This document shows positions 46,852 through 55,968 of a DNA stretch of 64,000 nucleotides, in pieces (within the stretch, counting starts at the first letter, position 1; each line of letters begins with the position of its first letter). The stretch covers positions 248,001 through 312,000 of the forward strand of contig CAVWAL010000023.1 of the NCBI GenBank assembly GCA_963752935.1, read 5' to 3'. This stretch comes from RI-153 sp963752935 (GTDB taxonomy: Bacteria; Chloroflexota; Anaerolineae; Caldilineales; Caldilineaceae). A program made the position numbers and the translations under genes. The notes beneath the pieces were generated by a model, which worked only from the letters and a program-made list of their open reading frames with translations, made no database searches and was not told the origin of the DNA.

Positions 46852-47107
46852 TCCAATCGTCAAAGGAGGTTGTACTATTCCCTTCTTGCCAGCGGCGCAC
46901 GCGCAATTCAGCCTCTTCCAACACGTGGGTACAGTGGGCAGAAAGGTGCGTTCCAACTTCATACATTTTTAGCGATGATTCAAGGGGAAGATCGCCGCTG
47001 TCCAGGGCAGAGAGTACGCGCTGGAGATGTACATAAGCATCCTCATAGCTAAGCTGATCGATCTCCTCTTTGCTAAGGATGATCGGCGCCTGAGCATCGT
47101 CGGTCAT
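46832..47107 (-). CDS. xseB: Exodeoxyribonuclease VII small subunit
   Basis: 91 aa; helical with LSYEDAYVHLQRVLSALDSGDLPLESSLKMYEVGTHLSAHCTHVLEEAELRV, the full XseB pattern. Slightly long because of a polar N-terminus and a C-terminal extension. ATG 47107 follows AAGGA. It pairs with XseA to degrade single-stranded DNA; xseA is not in the window. Confidence 0.92.
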   Translation of the reverse strand: MTDDAQAPIILSKEEIDQLSYEDAYVHLQRVLSALDSGDLPLESSLKMYEVGTHLSAHCTHVLEEAELRVRRWQEGNSTTSFDDWNGDESN

Positions 47108-47284
47108 AAATGGTCCTTTCGAGTAACCGATTCGAGTGGAGAAGAAACCGAGGAGAAGAAACCGCCCCAGGTTTCAAATATTCTTATTCCGTTCCAGTAT
47201 AGCAGATGCACCGTGCAAACCGTAACCAACAAGGAACTTCTGGTTTGGCTTGTCGAAACCCAGACTTACGTAAGCGCTCATCAA

Positions 47285-47313
47285 TTTACCGGCGTCGATG
47301 CCTGTGGTATGCT
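47285..47313 (+). promoter_or_regulatory. Sigma-70 type promoter before the REC-DUF309 gene
   Basis: TTTACC, 17-base spacer, TATGCT, about 75 bases upstream of ATG 47390. Confidence 0.5.
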
Positions 47314-47389
47314 GGCAAAGGCAGGCGAAGAATCATCCTGCCCGTACACAATTCGGATATGTATTCAAGGGAAGAGATAAGGTTAGCAG

Positions 47390-48268
47390 ATGAGCATGTC
47401 GAACAGAGCGCAGGATTCGGCGAATTCCACCCCCGGCGGGGTTCACGTGCAGTCTATCGTCATTCTTGAAGATGATCTCTTTTTCGCGCCCAGACTAGAG
47501 GATGTTGTGCGCGCCCAAGGCGGCCGCCCCATTACAGTAGAGACAGCCGAAGCCTTCGTCGAGGCCGTGGATCGCTATTTTCCTGTGCTGGCACTGGTGG
47601 ACTTGAAGACACCCGGAGATCGGGCTACGGCGATTCAGCGCTGCAAGATGCGACCGCACACCCGTGCTGTGCCTATTTATGCCTTCGGCAGCCACGTCGA
47701 AGTGGATGTTCTCAGCCGTGCGCGCCGGGCCGGCGCCGACCACGCCTGGGCACGTAGCAAAATGATGGAAGAAGTCGTTGAAATCGTAGGCCGTCACCTC
47801 GATCCCCCGCGCCGGCTACTTGAGGGCTGTACAGATCCACTCAGCAAGTATGCCGTTGCCGGATTACTAGAGTTTAATCAGGGCGAGTTTTTTGAACAGC
47901 ACGAATATTTGGAATTGGCATGGATTGAAGAGAAACGCCCCATTCGCGATTTATACCAGGGCATTTTACAGGTTGGCGTCGCATTTTTGCAGATCCAACG
48001 GCAGAATTGGCACGGTGCGATCAAAATGTTCCGACGAGGGTTGCCCAGGCTGCGCGATCTGCCCGCGGTTTGCCAGGCGGTGCAAATTGAACCGTTCTAT
48101 CAGGCAGCCGCCGCGATCCACGCCGAGATCAGTGAGGCAGGGTCTGCCCGTCTCCACGAGTTTGATCAGACACGTTTCCCAAAGATTGCCTTTGAGAATC
48201 CGTACGACGCGTTTACGCCTGAAGATTTGAACCTTTATACCGGTACGGCCTCAGGCGCGACGCAGTAG
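47390..48268 (+). CDS. Receiver domain fused to DUF309
   Basis: 292 aa. The receiver-like domain at about 20-140 has IVILEDDLFFAP (acidic pair), LALVDLKTP (phospho-Asp) and IYAFGSH, with HAWARSKMM at the Lys position. The second domain, about 155-270, is DUF309: LLEFNQGEFFEQHEYLELAWIEEKRPIRDLYQGILQVGVAF with the conserved H-E. No DNA-binding or catalytic output is evident, so DUF309 is presumably the response module. Cytoplasmic; function unknown. Confidence 0.85.
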   Translation: MSMSNRAQDSANSTPGGVHVQSIVILEDDLFFAPRLEDVVRAQGGRPITVETAEAFVEAVDRYFPVLALVDLKTPGDRATAIQRCKMRPHTRAVPIYAFGSHVEVDVLSRARRAGADHAWARSKMMEEVVEIVGRHLDPPRRLLEGCTDPLSKYAVAGLLEFNQGEFFEQHEYLELAWIEEKRPIRDLYQGILQVGVAFLQIQRQNWHGAIKMFRRGLPRLRDLPAVCQAVQIEPFYQAAAAIHAEISEAGSARLHEFDQTRFPKIAFENPYDAFTPEDLNLYTGTASGATQ

Positions 48269-48591
48269 TTCCTCTGTGTTCCCCGCAACACCCTCTTATC
48301 CTGTACGAGTCTCGTTCACGCAAGCCGGCAGCAGGCCGATTAGCTTCTGAAGCCTGGCAAGCGACGAAATTGTATGTACCATTTAGCCGAAGGGCTATTG
48401 GGTGCAGGATCCTATATCAATCCCCTACCATATTTACGTATATTAGCCTATGGAGAATTGTACTTTCGTAAGTAGCCGTCAACACTTTTGTGGCATAAGC
48501 ACTTATTGCGAGGGGTTCTTTGCAAAGGGGCGCAGCCTGAGTCCCCTGCGCCTCCCGAACGTCTGCGATATGGACAAGAAAGGTCGACTCG
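48269..48591. other. Intergenic region, nothing recognised
   Basis: About 320 AT-richer bases. Short frames are present on both strands, but none has a convincing ribosome binding site or protein-like composition. Confidence 0.5.
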
Positions 48592-48999
48592 ATGCCTGCT
48601 GTAGAAATGAGCACACAGAAACGAAGACGTGTTGCTCCCTGCCCGGTGAACGCAGGACGTCTCATCTGTAAAGGCAGTGGATTCGCAGTGCTTGAAATCA
48701 CCGGATCCGTCCTGGTAGAGTCAATGGAGGGCGGCAACGCTTATATTATGGGCGCACGTTCGGTGCGCGCTACCGGCAAGGGAGAGTGGATCGACCAGGG
48801 AGAGTGGACATTCTTGCTTGGTTGGCATGGACAATTAGCGGTCAGCGGCAGTCGCTGCCAGATTCAACTGGCAAAGCGGGCGATTAACTTCCAGGCGAAC
48901 GGTGAGGGCGCAGTGCGTGTCCGTGGTGATGGGCACTGTGTCTACAACAATCAGGTCATCCCGCTGACGCGAGAGTTTCAGGAAATCTCACTGCACTAA
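48592..48999 (+). CDS. Small beta-rich protein, unknown
   Basis: 135 aa (possible later start at 48607, MSTQKRRR). After a basic N-terminus, alternating hydrophobic/polar residues with many Gly predict an all-beta fold: GFAVLEITGSVLVESMEGGNAYIMG, ARSVRATGKGEW, WTFLLGWHGQLAVSGSRCQIQL, GAVRVRGDGHCVYNN. No signal peptide. AAGG lies 8 bases before the ATG. Not recognised. Confidence 0.65.
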   Translation: MPAVEMSTQKRRRVAPCPVNAGRLICKGSGFAVLEITGSVLVESMEGGNAYIMGARSVRATGKGEWIDQGEWTFLLGWHGQLAVSGSRCQIQLAKRAINFQANGEGAVRVRGDGHCVYNNQVIPLTREFQEISLH

Positions 49000-49082
49000 C
49001 CTGACCCATCACTCCACGGCTTGTTGGGCTTGACCGAACGGGAGGACTCAAGAGGAAAATTGACGAGTATCTTGTGAGCCCG

Positions 49083-49418
49083 CTAAAAAAAGTGGCGGGA
49101 TCCGAGGGGCAGGGGTGTCTGACAGGGAGCACGCTCAACTTGTTCGAACGCCCTCGACCCGGCATCAGTCAAGAGTAGCGTTGCGGCGGGAAACTTCTGA
49201 TTGCTATGTACCCAGCGACGGTGCACCAGTTGCTCAACGACACTGTCGGCTAACTCAACCTGTTCCCCGCTCAACCCGTGGAGACGATAAATCTTGGTGC
49301 CATTGAGGTAGCGATGCGACTTGAGCGTCCACCCGGCGTGCAGAGCGCGCAGGACCTGCATCTCTGCAGGAGAAGGCTCTTTTCGGTGCCACAACCAGTT
49401 GAACACGGCGATCCTCAC
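49083..49418 (-). CDS. Small winged-helix-like protein at the end of the radical SAM operon
   Basis: 111 aa from GTG 49418. SPAEMQVLRALHAGWTLKSHRYLNGTKIYRLHG, then QVELADSVVEQLVHRRWVHSNQKFPAATLLLTDAGSRAF, follow the helix-helix-wing order of winged-helix proteins (MarR/PadR-like small forms). The start overlaps the stop of the 68-aa gene by one base (TAGTG), so translation is coupled. Possible regulator or partner of the operon; not recognised. Confidence 0.7.
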   Translation of the reverse strand: MRIAVFNWLWHRKEPSPAEMQVLRALHAGWTLKSHRYLNGTKIYRLHGLSGEQVELADSVVEQLVHRRWVHSNQKFPAATLLLTDAGSRAFEQVERAPCQTPLPLGSRHFF

Positions 49419-49624
49419 TATCCCAGCTCGTGAACATGCTCCTGCAACTTGCGCTGATTGATCTTCTCGTACTCGTCGCTCAGGATCTCATCTAGCTCTG
49501 CGGGCGACAGGCGGACGCTCAAAATCGCCAGCGCGTCCTCGGGGCTTTCCCCATAGGCTAACTTTTTCTTCCCATTCTTCATGGAAAAGAGGTACATGAA
49601 GTGGGGGTTAGAAAAACTGCTCAT
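49418..49624 (-). CDS. 68-aa protein encoded inside the radical SAM operon
   Basis: ATG 49624 has GGAG at 7 bases and follows the radical SAM stop by 14 bases. MSSFSNPHFMYLFSMKNGKKKL suggests a beta-hairpin, AYGESPEDALAILSVRL a helix, then SPAELDEILSDEYEKINQ a second helix and a charged tail ending HVHELG. No Cys and few Ser/Thr. Not recognised. Its place directly after four radical SAM genes raises the question whether it is a substrate, carrier or partner of those enzymes; the sequence does not look like a classical RiPP precursor. Confidence 0.75.
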   Translation of the reverse strand: MSSFSNPHFMYLFSMKNGKKKLAYGESPEDALAILSVRLSPAELDEILSDEYEKINQRKLQEHVHELG

Positions 49625-49638
49625 GTTGAATCTCCTAA

Positions 49639-51049
49639 CTACGCCTTGACAAGGGTCTCGGCATATAGCCCCTGATACCCTCGCCGCCGCTCGCTGTCGC
49701 TCAGCCCACTGTTCACTTCCTCATCGTACTTGCCTGCCAACAGCTCACGATAGAAGGCATAGTCTACCCCACGCACTTTTTCATCGTCGGGGAAGCGGTG
49801 ATAGTTGTCTTTGCTCATCATGCTTTTGCCTTCCGCAATCAACTGAAAGCCTAGCGCTGACCCTGGATAGGGTGCGTAGTATGAAATCGAAGGGAAGACT
49901 CGTTTCATCCGCTTGAGCATACGCATGGTTTTGAAGGCATCTTCGCGGGTTTCGCCAGGGATGCCCAGCATGATGTTCGACCAGAATTTGGGTGGTTCTT
50001 TGCCTGCAGCGGTCATATCATCGCCGATACGGTTAAGCAGATCGATGGCGAAGTAGTTGTCCTCTTCGTTACACTCTTTGTTAAGCAGTTTGAGAACACG
50101 CTCACTGCCCGATTCAAAGCCGATAGAGATCAGATTCCAGTTGGTTTCGCGCACCAGTGCCTCAAACAGATCAGGCCATTGACGCACCGTATCGGCGCGG
50201 CCCGGCGGCCCAGTAAGGCCACACTTTGTTGGCGCGGCGTGGATATTTTTCCAACCACTCCTTCAACCAGGATGGGTTTTGGAAGAACATCGAGTCGTGG
50301 ATCACGACAGAACCGACGCCGTACTTTTCGTCCAGATAATTGAGTTCGTCGATGACGGCATCTACAGGCTTGCGCCCCATATTGGGTATGTACGACGCCT
50401 CGTTGCAAAAAACACATTGCCAGGGGCAGACGCGACTGGTGATGATGGTCGCCACCGGAGGTGGACCCCAACCACATTCTGGCTCCAGGGGCCAGTTGAA
50501 CTTGCGGCGCAGCTTCCAATTGGCGGGCTTGGGCCACAATTCGCGATCCATCATCGGCCAATCGGCCATAGACTTCGAGCCTTTGCCCATGAGCACACGC
50601 GGGAATGCATCTGGATTGCGCACCAGATCGACGATCACTTCTTCGCCAGGCCCCTTGCAGATCTTGTCGAATTCCTTGACCTGCTCCATCTCGTCGGGCG
50701 CCACCGTAGCGTGCATGCCACCGGCCATGATCAGCCCTTGCGGGTTGATCTCCTTGAAGATCTGCGCAGCTTTCAACGCCGCCGGATAGGTGTAACTGCG
50801 CACGTTCATCAACATCATCTTGTAGCCGGGGAGTTGTTTGGCCAACTGATCCCATGAAGTGACGGCACGTGTCGAGAGGATATCCGTCTGGATGCCGTTC
50901 TGATGCAAGATAGTCCGCAACAATCCCAATCCATGATCCTGCCACTGTTCGTGAGGACCGTTGGGATGCACCAGATCACCGAGATCACCGAGATCCAGCC
51001 AGACAATGTCCGCTTGGCGCTTTTGATTCCACGGCCAGGGAAAATTCAT
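49639..51049 (-). CDS. B12-binding-type radical SAM protein, frameshifted
   Basis: Repaired length about 470 aa. First frame from ATG 51049 (GTG 51052 also possible; GGAGG upstream): B12-like domain (IVWLDLGDLGDLVHPNG, MLMNVRSYTYPAALKAAQIF, IMAGGMHATVAPDEMEQ), radical SAM core TSRVCPWQCVFCNEASYIP (CxxxCxxC), VVIHDSMFF, to WPYWAAG. Near 50208 an extra base in GGGCC shifts the frame. The second frame continues ADTVRQWPDLF, LISIGFESGSERVLKLLNKE, IMLGIPGETREDAF to LYAETLVKA. Both halves are well conserved. The third-from-last gene of the operon. Confidence 0.85.
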
Positions 51050-51065
51050 CACGCTACTTCCTCCG

Positions 51066-52145
51066 TTAACTTTTTACTACATCCAATGACACCTTCGCCA
51101 CCGTGGGCGGGTGCAGTAACATATTGGCGTAGCTGGCATTCGCCATAGGGCAAGCGCACTCTTTGCGCTTGATGCTGCCGCGCAGTTGTTCCATGGCCTG
51201 CCCCTGCCATATAGGAACAATGTCATAGTTATGTTCACGCAAGTTGCCCACTGATTCGGCACGGATGCAACAACTCCACAGGTCACCATTCGGGGCAATG
51301 TGGGCGCTGGCCCACCCGGCATAACAAGGAATCACCTGATCTCGATCGCGCAGCACACGCTTGGCCAGTTGATAATACTGTGCCCGAAACGCTTGTGTAA
51401 ATTTGGCAATGCCGCGCGCCGGCACCAGCTTTGCCTGCTGGCTCAGAAAATCGGCGATCTCGTCGTAGTCATCCGGACGAGGGGTAATGCCCCAGCCCAT
51501 CGTGTCCAGTTCTACACGTTCTTCGGCCACCTCGGTGATATAGCTATCAGGTTGCAGGAACTTCAGGCCATCCTGAATTGCCTTAAAGCGGTGGACATTG
51601 AAGCGGCTGATTACTGTGTGAACGGTGAGCACCAGATTTTTGTGCTGCGTCTGCAATTCCTTGAGTTGCCGCCACGTTTCCATGGAAAGCGCCCAGTTGC
51701 CCTCGACGCCACGGATATCGTCGTGCTCATCGCCGATGCCGTCAAGGCTGAGGTTGATGCCGATGCTGCTCTTGGGGCACTCACGGCACATGCGCTCGAC
51801 CATGGCGACGACGCGATCTGTGAGCATCCCATTGGTGGGGATGGTGATCACCTCGGGCCGGCAATGACGGTATGCACTGATCACCATCTCGTCGAGGTCC
51901 TTGCGCAGGAAGGGTTCGCCGCCGGTAAAAGTGATGTAAAAAGGCGATGTGCCCAAATTTTGGAAGACCTTGTCCCACTCTTCCACCGTCATGTCATCAT
52001 TGGGCTTGCGCCACACATCACAGGTGCGGCACTTGCTGTTGCAGCGAAAGCTGATGCTGACGACGACAGAGAAGGGTTTCACTTTAGGCCAACCAAAAGC
52101 GCGAAATGCCCAGTATAGAGGAAGCTTTGGAACGAGTCCGATCAT
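51066..52145 (-). CDS. Radical SAM protein with SPASM-like C-terminal cysteines
   Basis: 360 aa from ATG 52145 (52175 possible). FSVVVSISFRCNSKCRTCDVW carries CxxxCxxC; FYITFTGGEPFLRKDLDEMV, VITIPTNGMLTDR and GINLSLDGIGDEHDDIRG are classical core motifs. C-terminal Cys cluster: IPCYAGWASAHIAPNGDLWSCC and KRKECACPMAN, the SPASM/twitch arrangement for extra Fe-S clusters. Enzymes of this type modify peptides or small molecules. It is 13 bases upstream of the frameshifted radical SAM gene. Confidence 0.9.
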   Translation of the reverse strand: MIGLVPKLPLYWAFRAFGWPKVKPFSVVVSISFRCNSKCRTCDVWRKPNDDMTVEEWDKVFQNLGTSPFYITFTGGEPFLRKDLDEMVISAYRHCRPEVITIPTNGMLTDRVVAMVERMCRECPKSSIGINLSLDGIGDEHDDIRGVEGNWALSMETWRQLKELQTQHKNLVLTVHTVISRFNVHRFKAIQDGLKFLQPDSYITEVAEERVELDTMGWGITPRPDDYDEIADFLSQQAKLVPARGIAKFTQAFRAQYYQLAKRVLRDRDQVIPCYAGWASAHIAPNGDLWSCCIRAESVGNLREHNYDIVPIWQGQAMEQLRGSIKRKECACPMANASYANMLLHPPTVAKVSLDVVKS

Positions 52146-52227
52146 AGTATTTTCCACAAAAACGGCCCGTCCCATTCAGGCAGGCCGTTCGCGTTCAATT
52201 CAGGATCCCGGCCTGTACCGGTGCAGG

Positions 52228-53706
52228 CTACGCCAACGCCTTCTGCTTTTGCGGTGAAGATCCAATCGCGTCGGTCGTTTGATCTTTGGTGCCGATGAAG
52301 AAGCGTTTGATCTGTGCAAAGGTGTTGGGTAGATTTGTCCAGTTTTCCTTGAACATCATCTTCTCTATCACCCGCTCGGGGCGGTAGAGGTAGAAGCGAC
52401 GGTAGGCTTCGCGCCACTTCTTGATCACCAGCTCAGGATCGTAAACGCCATCGTGCATGGTAAAGCGTGACTTCTGCTCATGGATCGCAAAATCAGTCCA
52501 GTTGTCGGCAAAGACCTCGCCACCCTCCATGATTTGATCATACATCACGGTACCGGGGAAGGGCGCCGCCAGCATAAAGTTGGCCAGATTCGGATCAAGT
52601 TCCAAAGCCAACTGGATGGTCTTTTCCATGGTTTCTTCGGTGTCACCGGGCATGCCAAAGATAAAGAAGCCCATGGTTTGCAACTCGGCGGCCTTGGCGT
52701 TGCGGAAGGCCTCGCGTACCTGATCCAGTGTCTGCCCTTTGCGGATCACATTGCGCAGCATGGCCTCGTCGCCATTTTCTACACCAAAGCCCACCCGTTT
52801 ACAGCCTGCGGCCTTCATCATTTGGAAGAGTTCCAAATCGGTGTGATTGACCTTCATTCCGTGGACGGTGACCCACGGCACATGATTCAACCCCTCTTCG
52901 ACGAGACGGCGGCAGATCTCTTTGGCGCGTGGCAGCTTCAAATTCCAAATATCATCGGTGACGCCGATTTCGGTGGCACCCAGACCGTTGACCAGCCACT
53001 TCCACTCGGCGATCACGCTCTCTACAGAGCGGGCACGCCAGGTATCCCCCGTGACAGGCTTAGAGCAGAAAGTACATTTGTACGGGCAGCCACGGCTGGT
53101 GAGGATGGTAAAACTGCGCGCGTTCGGATCCAGGCCGTCGGTCAGTGGCTGCAAATTGGTGTAGCGGTCAATCTTGAAGAGATCATGAGCCGGGAAGGGT
53201 AGCGCATCCAGATCGGGGATCATAGGGCTTTCTGGGCTGGAGACGATCTCCCCGTTGCGCTTAAAGTTGATCCCAGGGATCACGCCGGGTTCCTTGCCGG
53301 CTTCGAGCAGCGTAACCAGTTCCAGAAAGCTATACTCGGCTTCGCCTCTGAACACATAGTCGACGTACTGATCGTGCGGCGCCTCCAGCGATTCCAGGGG
53401 CATGATGGTCAGGTGTGGCCCGCCCAGGACAGTGAACATACCGCGCCGTTTGCACAGTTCGGCCATTTCCCACGCTTCCTGGATCAGTGGGGTTGTGGCA
53501 GTGACGCCGATCAGAGCGTAGGGGTTTCCGTCTGCTTCAGCGAGATCGAGATAGTACTCGACGCCAACATCTTCAACAGCGGCATCGAAAATCATGACAT
53601 CGTGTCCACCCTCACGCAGCACCGCCGCCAAATAGCCCAATCCCAGGGGAATGTGCTTGCGTGCACTCCAAACTTTCGCCTCTGGGCTTGCCAGGATAAT
53701 GCGCAT
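52228..53706 (-). CDS. B12-binding-type radical SAM protein
   Basis: 492 aa from ATG 53706 (GAGG at 8 bases; a longer start at 53742 adds 12 residues). MRIILASPEAKVWSARKHIPLGLGYLAAVL to VLGGPHLTIMPLESL is the cobalamin-type domain. FTILTSRGCPYKCTFCSKP holds CxxxCxxC; IGVTDDIWNL, CKRVGFGVENGDEAML and FFIFGMPGDTEETMEKTIQLALELDP follow. The C-terminal helical tail (WREAYRRFYLYRPERVIEKM) is shared with the next upstream gene, so the two are paralogues. Likely performs a methylation, cyclisation or rearrangement; substrate unknown. Confidence 0.9.
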   Translation of the reverse strand: MRIILASPEAKVWSARKHIPLGLGYLAAVLREGGHDVMIFDAAVEDVGVEYYLDLAEADGNPYALIGVTATTPLIQEAWEMAELCKRRGMFTVLGGPHLTIMPLESLEAPHDQYVDYVFRGEAEYSFLELVTLLEAGKEPGVIPGINFKRNGEIVSSPESPMIPDLDALPFPAHDLFKIDRYTNLQPLTDGLDPNARSFTILTSRGCPYKCTFCSKPVTGDTWRARSVESVIAEWKWLVNGLGATEIGVTDDIWNLKLPRAKEICRRLVEEGLNHVPWVTVHGMKVNHTDLELFQMMKAAGCKRVGFGVENGDEAMLRNVIRKGQTLDQVREAFRNAKAAELQTMGFFIFGMPGDTEETMEKTIQLALELDPNLANFMLAAPFPGTVMYDQIMEGGEVFADNWTDFAIHEQKSRFTMHDGVYDPELVIKKWREAYRRFYLYRPERVIEKMMFKENWTNLPNTFAQIKRFFIGTKDQTTDAIGSSPQKQKALA

Positions 53707-53814
53707 AAGAAACACCTCAAAGTCAATGGTGGTACGGCTCAAATTGATTGGAAACTGCCGATCTCAACACAGCCTGATTCCCGATCTTTAGTACAGTTGG
53801 GCGTGATTTGATCG

Positions 53815-53872
53815 GTAGGGGCGCTGCTTGCTGCGCCCACAGTGTGCCGGGCGCAGCAAGCAGCGCCCCTAC
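53815..53872. repeat. 24-bp perfect palindromic repeat between radical SAM genes
   Basis: Left arm 53815-53838 begins GTAGGGGCGCTGCTTGCTGC; the right arm 53849-53872 is its exact reverse complement; loop ACAGTGTGCC. The pattern GTAGGGGCG ... CGCCCCTAC looks like a dispersed REP-type palindrome rather than a terminator (no T-tract). Confidence 0.75.
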
Positions 53873-53904
53873 GGAATTGCCATCACGTGATCCTTGACAC
53901 GATA

Positions 53905-55395
53905 CTAGATTGCGCCTTCGGCTTCCATCTGCTTGCGCAAGCCTGTCTTTTCCTTTTTAGGCAAGAAGGTACGCAGGGCAATGCGAATATTGCGCGGCAG
54001 GTTAAACCAAAAATCTTTCGTCTTCAGCCGGCGAATGATGGGTGAAGGGCGCAAGTAGAAACGGCGATACGCTTTGCGGTACATCTCTTCGACCAGTTCT
54101 GCGTTCATTTCGCCCATTTCGTAGCGCGCCTTCTGCTCGAAGAAGACGTAATCTTCCCAGTCGTTGATCAGAAAACGTCCTTGTCGTTTGACGATCTCAT
54201 AGACTTTGGTGCCGGGATACGGGGTCATCATCGAGAAATTGGCGATGATGGGGTCGAGTTCAATCGCGAAGTCAATCGTGCGCTGCATCGTCTCGCGGGT
54301 CTCACCGGGCAGACCGATAATCATAAAGGCGATGGTTTCGAGATCGATCTCTTTGGCATTCTTGAACGCCTGGCGAATCGTGTCATGATCGACCTTTTTG
54401 TCGATGGAAAGCAGGATCTCGTCATCGCCGGTTTCCACGCCAAAAGCAACACGCTTGAGACCGGCGGTCTTGAGCAGCGTGAGCAGTTCCTTGCTGGCCA
54501 GGTTGGCGCGGATGCCGTTGACAAAGATCCACGGGACATGGTTCAAGTTGTTCTCAATCAGCAGATGGGCCAGTTCTTCGAGGCGTTTTACACGGATATT
54601 GGCGCTGTCATCCAGAACGCCGATCTCCTGAGCGCCCATGTCTTCGACCAGATGCTTCCACTCGGCCAGCACACTCTGAGCGCTGCGGCTACGCCACTTG
54701 ATGGGCATAATACTCTGTGAGCAGAAAGTGCAGCGGTATGGGCAACCACGGCTGGTGAGGATGCTGAAGCTGCGTGATCCATCGACACGATCGGTGGCGG
54801 GCTGCAAGTTGGTATAGTGTTCCATCTTAAAAAGATGGTAGGCAGGCCAGGGCAAACTGTCGAGATCGGCAATGGGCGTCCGATCCGGATTGTTGTGGAT
54901 CTGGCCATCGCTGGTCTTGTAGGTGACACCCAAGGTGTTGGCGAAGATCTCATTCTCGGGATGCATGAAGGCTTCTGTCGAATAGACCGGCTGCTCCTTT
55001 AGAAATTCTTCCAGGAGATTGCAGATCTCGATCCAGCCATCTTCACCTTCGCCGCGCACCACAATATCAACGTAGGGCTTTTCACAGCTTTCCTCGGGCA
55101 ACACACTTACATGCGGGCCGCCCAACACAATTGGGCAATCATACACCTCTTTGATGGCCTTGGCCGCCCGCCAGGCTTGTTTCACCTGGGGCGTGTTCGC
55201 CGTGATCCCAACAATATCGGGACGAAACCCCTGCACGAATTCAGCAATCGATTGCCGTTCCACATCGGCGTCAAAGATCACAACTTCATCGCCGCGTCTT
55301 TCGCTGACTGCAGCGAGATACGCCAGCCCCAAGTGAGGCGTCGTGCGCGTATCGATGGGAAGACGGAAACGTGGGTTGATCAGCGCTATACGCAC
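53905..55395 (-). CDS. B12-binding-type radical SAM protein, first gene of the operon
   Basis: 496 aa from GTG 55395 (GGAGGG upstream). MRIALINPRFRLPIDTRTTPHLGLAYLAAV, VGITANTPQVKQAWRAA and VLGGPHVSVLPEESC form the cobalamin-type domain; FSILTSRGCPYRCTFCSQSI is CxxxCxxC; IGVLDDSANIRV, LKRVAFGVETGDDEILLSI, FMIIGLPGETRETMQRTI complete the core. The tail YRKAYRRFYLRPSPIIRRLK matches the next gene. A promoter is visible 87 bases upstream. Substrate unknown. Confidence 0.9.
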   Translation of the reverse strand: MRIALINPRFRLPIDTRTTPHLGLAYLAAVSERRGDEVVIFDADVERQSIAEFVQGFRPDIVGITANTPQVKQAWRAAKAIKEVYDCPIVLGGPHVSVLPEESCEKPYVDIVVRGEGEDGWIEICNLLEEFLKEQPVYSTEAFMHPENEIFANTLGVTYKTSDGQIHNNPDRTPIADLDSLPWPAYHLFKMEHYTNLQPATDRVDGSRSFSILTSRGCPYRCTFCSQSIMPIKWRSRSAQSVLAEWKHLVEDMGAQEIGVLDDSANIRVKRLEELAHLLIENNLNHVPWIFVNGIRANLASKELLTLLKTAGLKRVAFGVETGDDEILLSIDKKVDHDTIRQAFKNAKEIDLETIAFMIIGLPGETRETMQRTIDFAIELDPIIANFSMMTPYPGTKVYEIVKRQGRFLINDWEDYVFFEQKARYEMGEMNAELVEEMYRKAYRRFYLRPSPIIRRLKTKDFWFNLPRNIRIALRTFLPKKEKTGLRKQMEAEGAI

Positions 55396-55481
55396 AGTGG
55401 TTCCCTCCTCTGAGTGGGAATTCTATCCATTCCCGGCTGGAATACAAGCAAAAGACAAAAAACAAGGTCACAAGTTGTGTC

Positions 55482-55510
55482 AGTCTATCACATTGGTCAT
55501 GGATGCCCAA
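55482..55510 (-). promoter_or_regulatory. Promoter of the radical SAM operon
   Basis: On the minus strand TTGGGC (55510-55505), exactly 17 bases, then TAGACT (55487-55482). Confidence 0.6.
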
Positions 55511-55608
55511 ATAATTATGAGACTTTTTAGAATAATTACCGGACCATTTGCCCACGCCCAGGATACAGGAGTAAAAAAGGCGGGGGCAGGATCACAATCT
55601 CACATGGC

Positions 55609-55968
55609 TCAGTACATCCCCACCAGTGGATCCACTTCGCGCGCATACGCATCAATGCCGCCGGCCATGCTGAGCACATTGGTCCATCCTTGCTGAAGCA
55701 GCCACGCCGTTACCTGTGCACTACGTATGCCATGATGGCAAAAGACAACAATTTCGGCATTTTGATCGCGTGCGGCCTCGGGCAAAGCGGCCAGTTGGCG
55801 CGCGGCCAGCTCGCTCAGTGGAACCAGTTCAAATGTACCAGGCGGTAAAGTGGCCGACTGCAACTCATACGGTTCACGCACATCGATCAAAACGCATGCA
55901 TCTTGTGTTTCAAGCTTGGCCGCTACATCGTGGACTGATATCTCTGGAGCGCCATAGGGATTGGGCAT
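55609..55968 (-). CDS. Single-domain rhodanese
   Basis: 119 aa from ATG 55968 (AAGGA upstream; a start at 56007 adds 13 residues). ISVHDVAAKLETQDACVLIDVREPYEL and IVVFCHHGIRSAQVTAWLLQQGWTNVLSMAGGIDAY give the rhodanese fold; the active-site loop is CHHGIRS with the sulfur-carrying Cys and closing Arg. Cytoplasmic sulfurtransferase. It stands next to NifU-like, ErpA and MoaA genes, all users or makers of sulfur clusters. Confidence 0.92.
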   Translation of the reverse strand: MPNPYGAPEISVHDVAAKLETQDACVLIDVREPYELQSATLPPGTFELVPLSELAARQLAALPEAARDQNAEIVVFCHHGIRSAQVTAWLLQQGWTNVLSMAGGIDAYAREVDPLVGMY

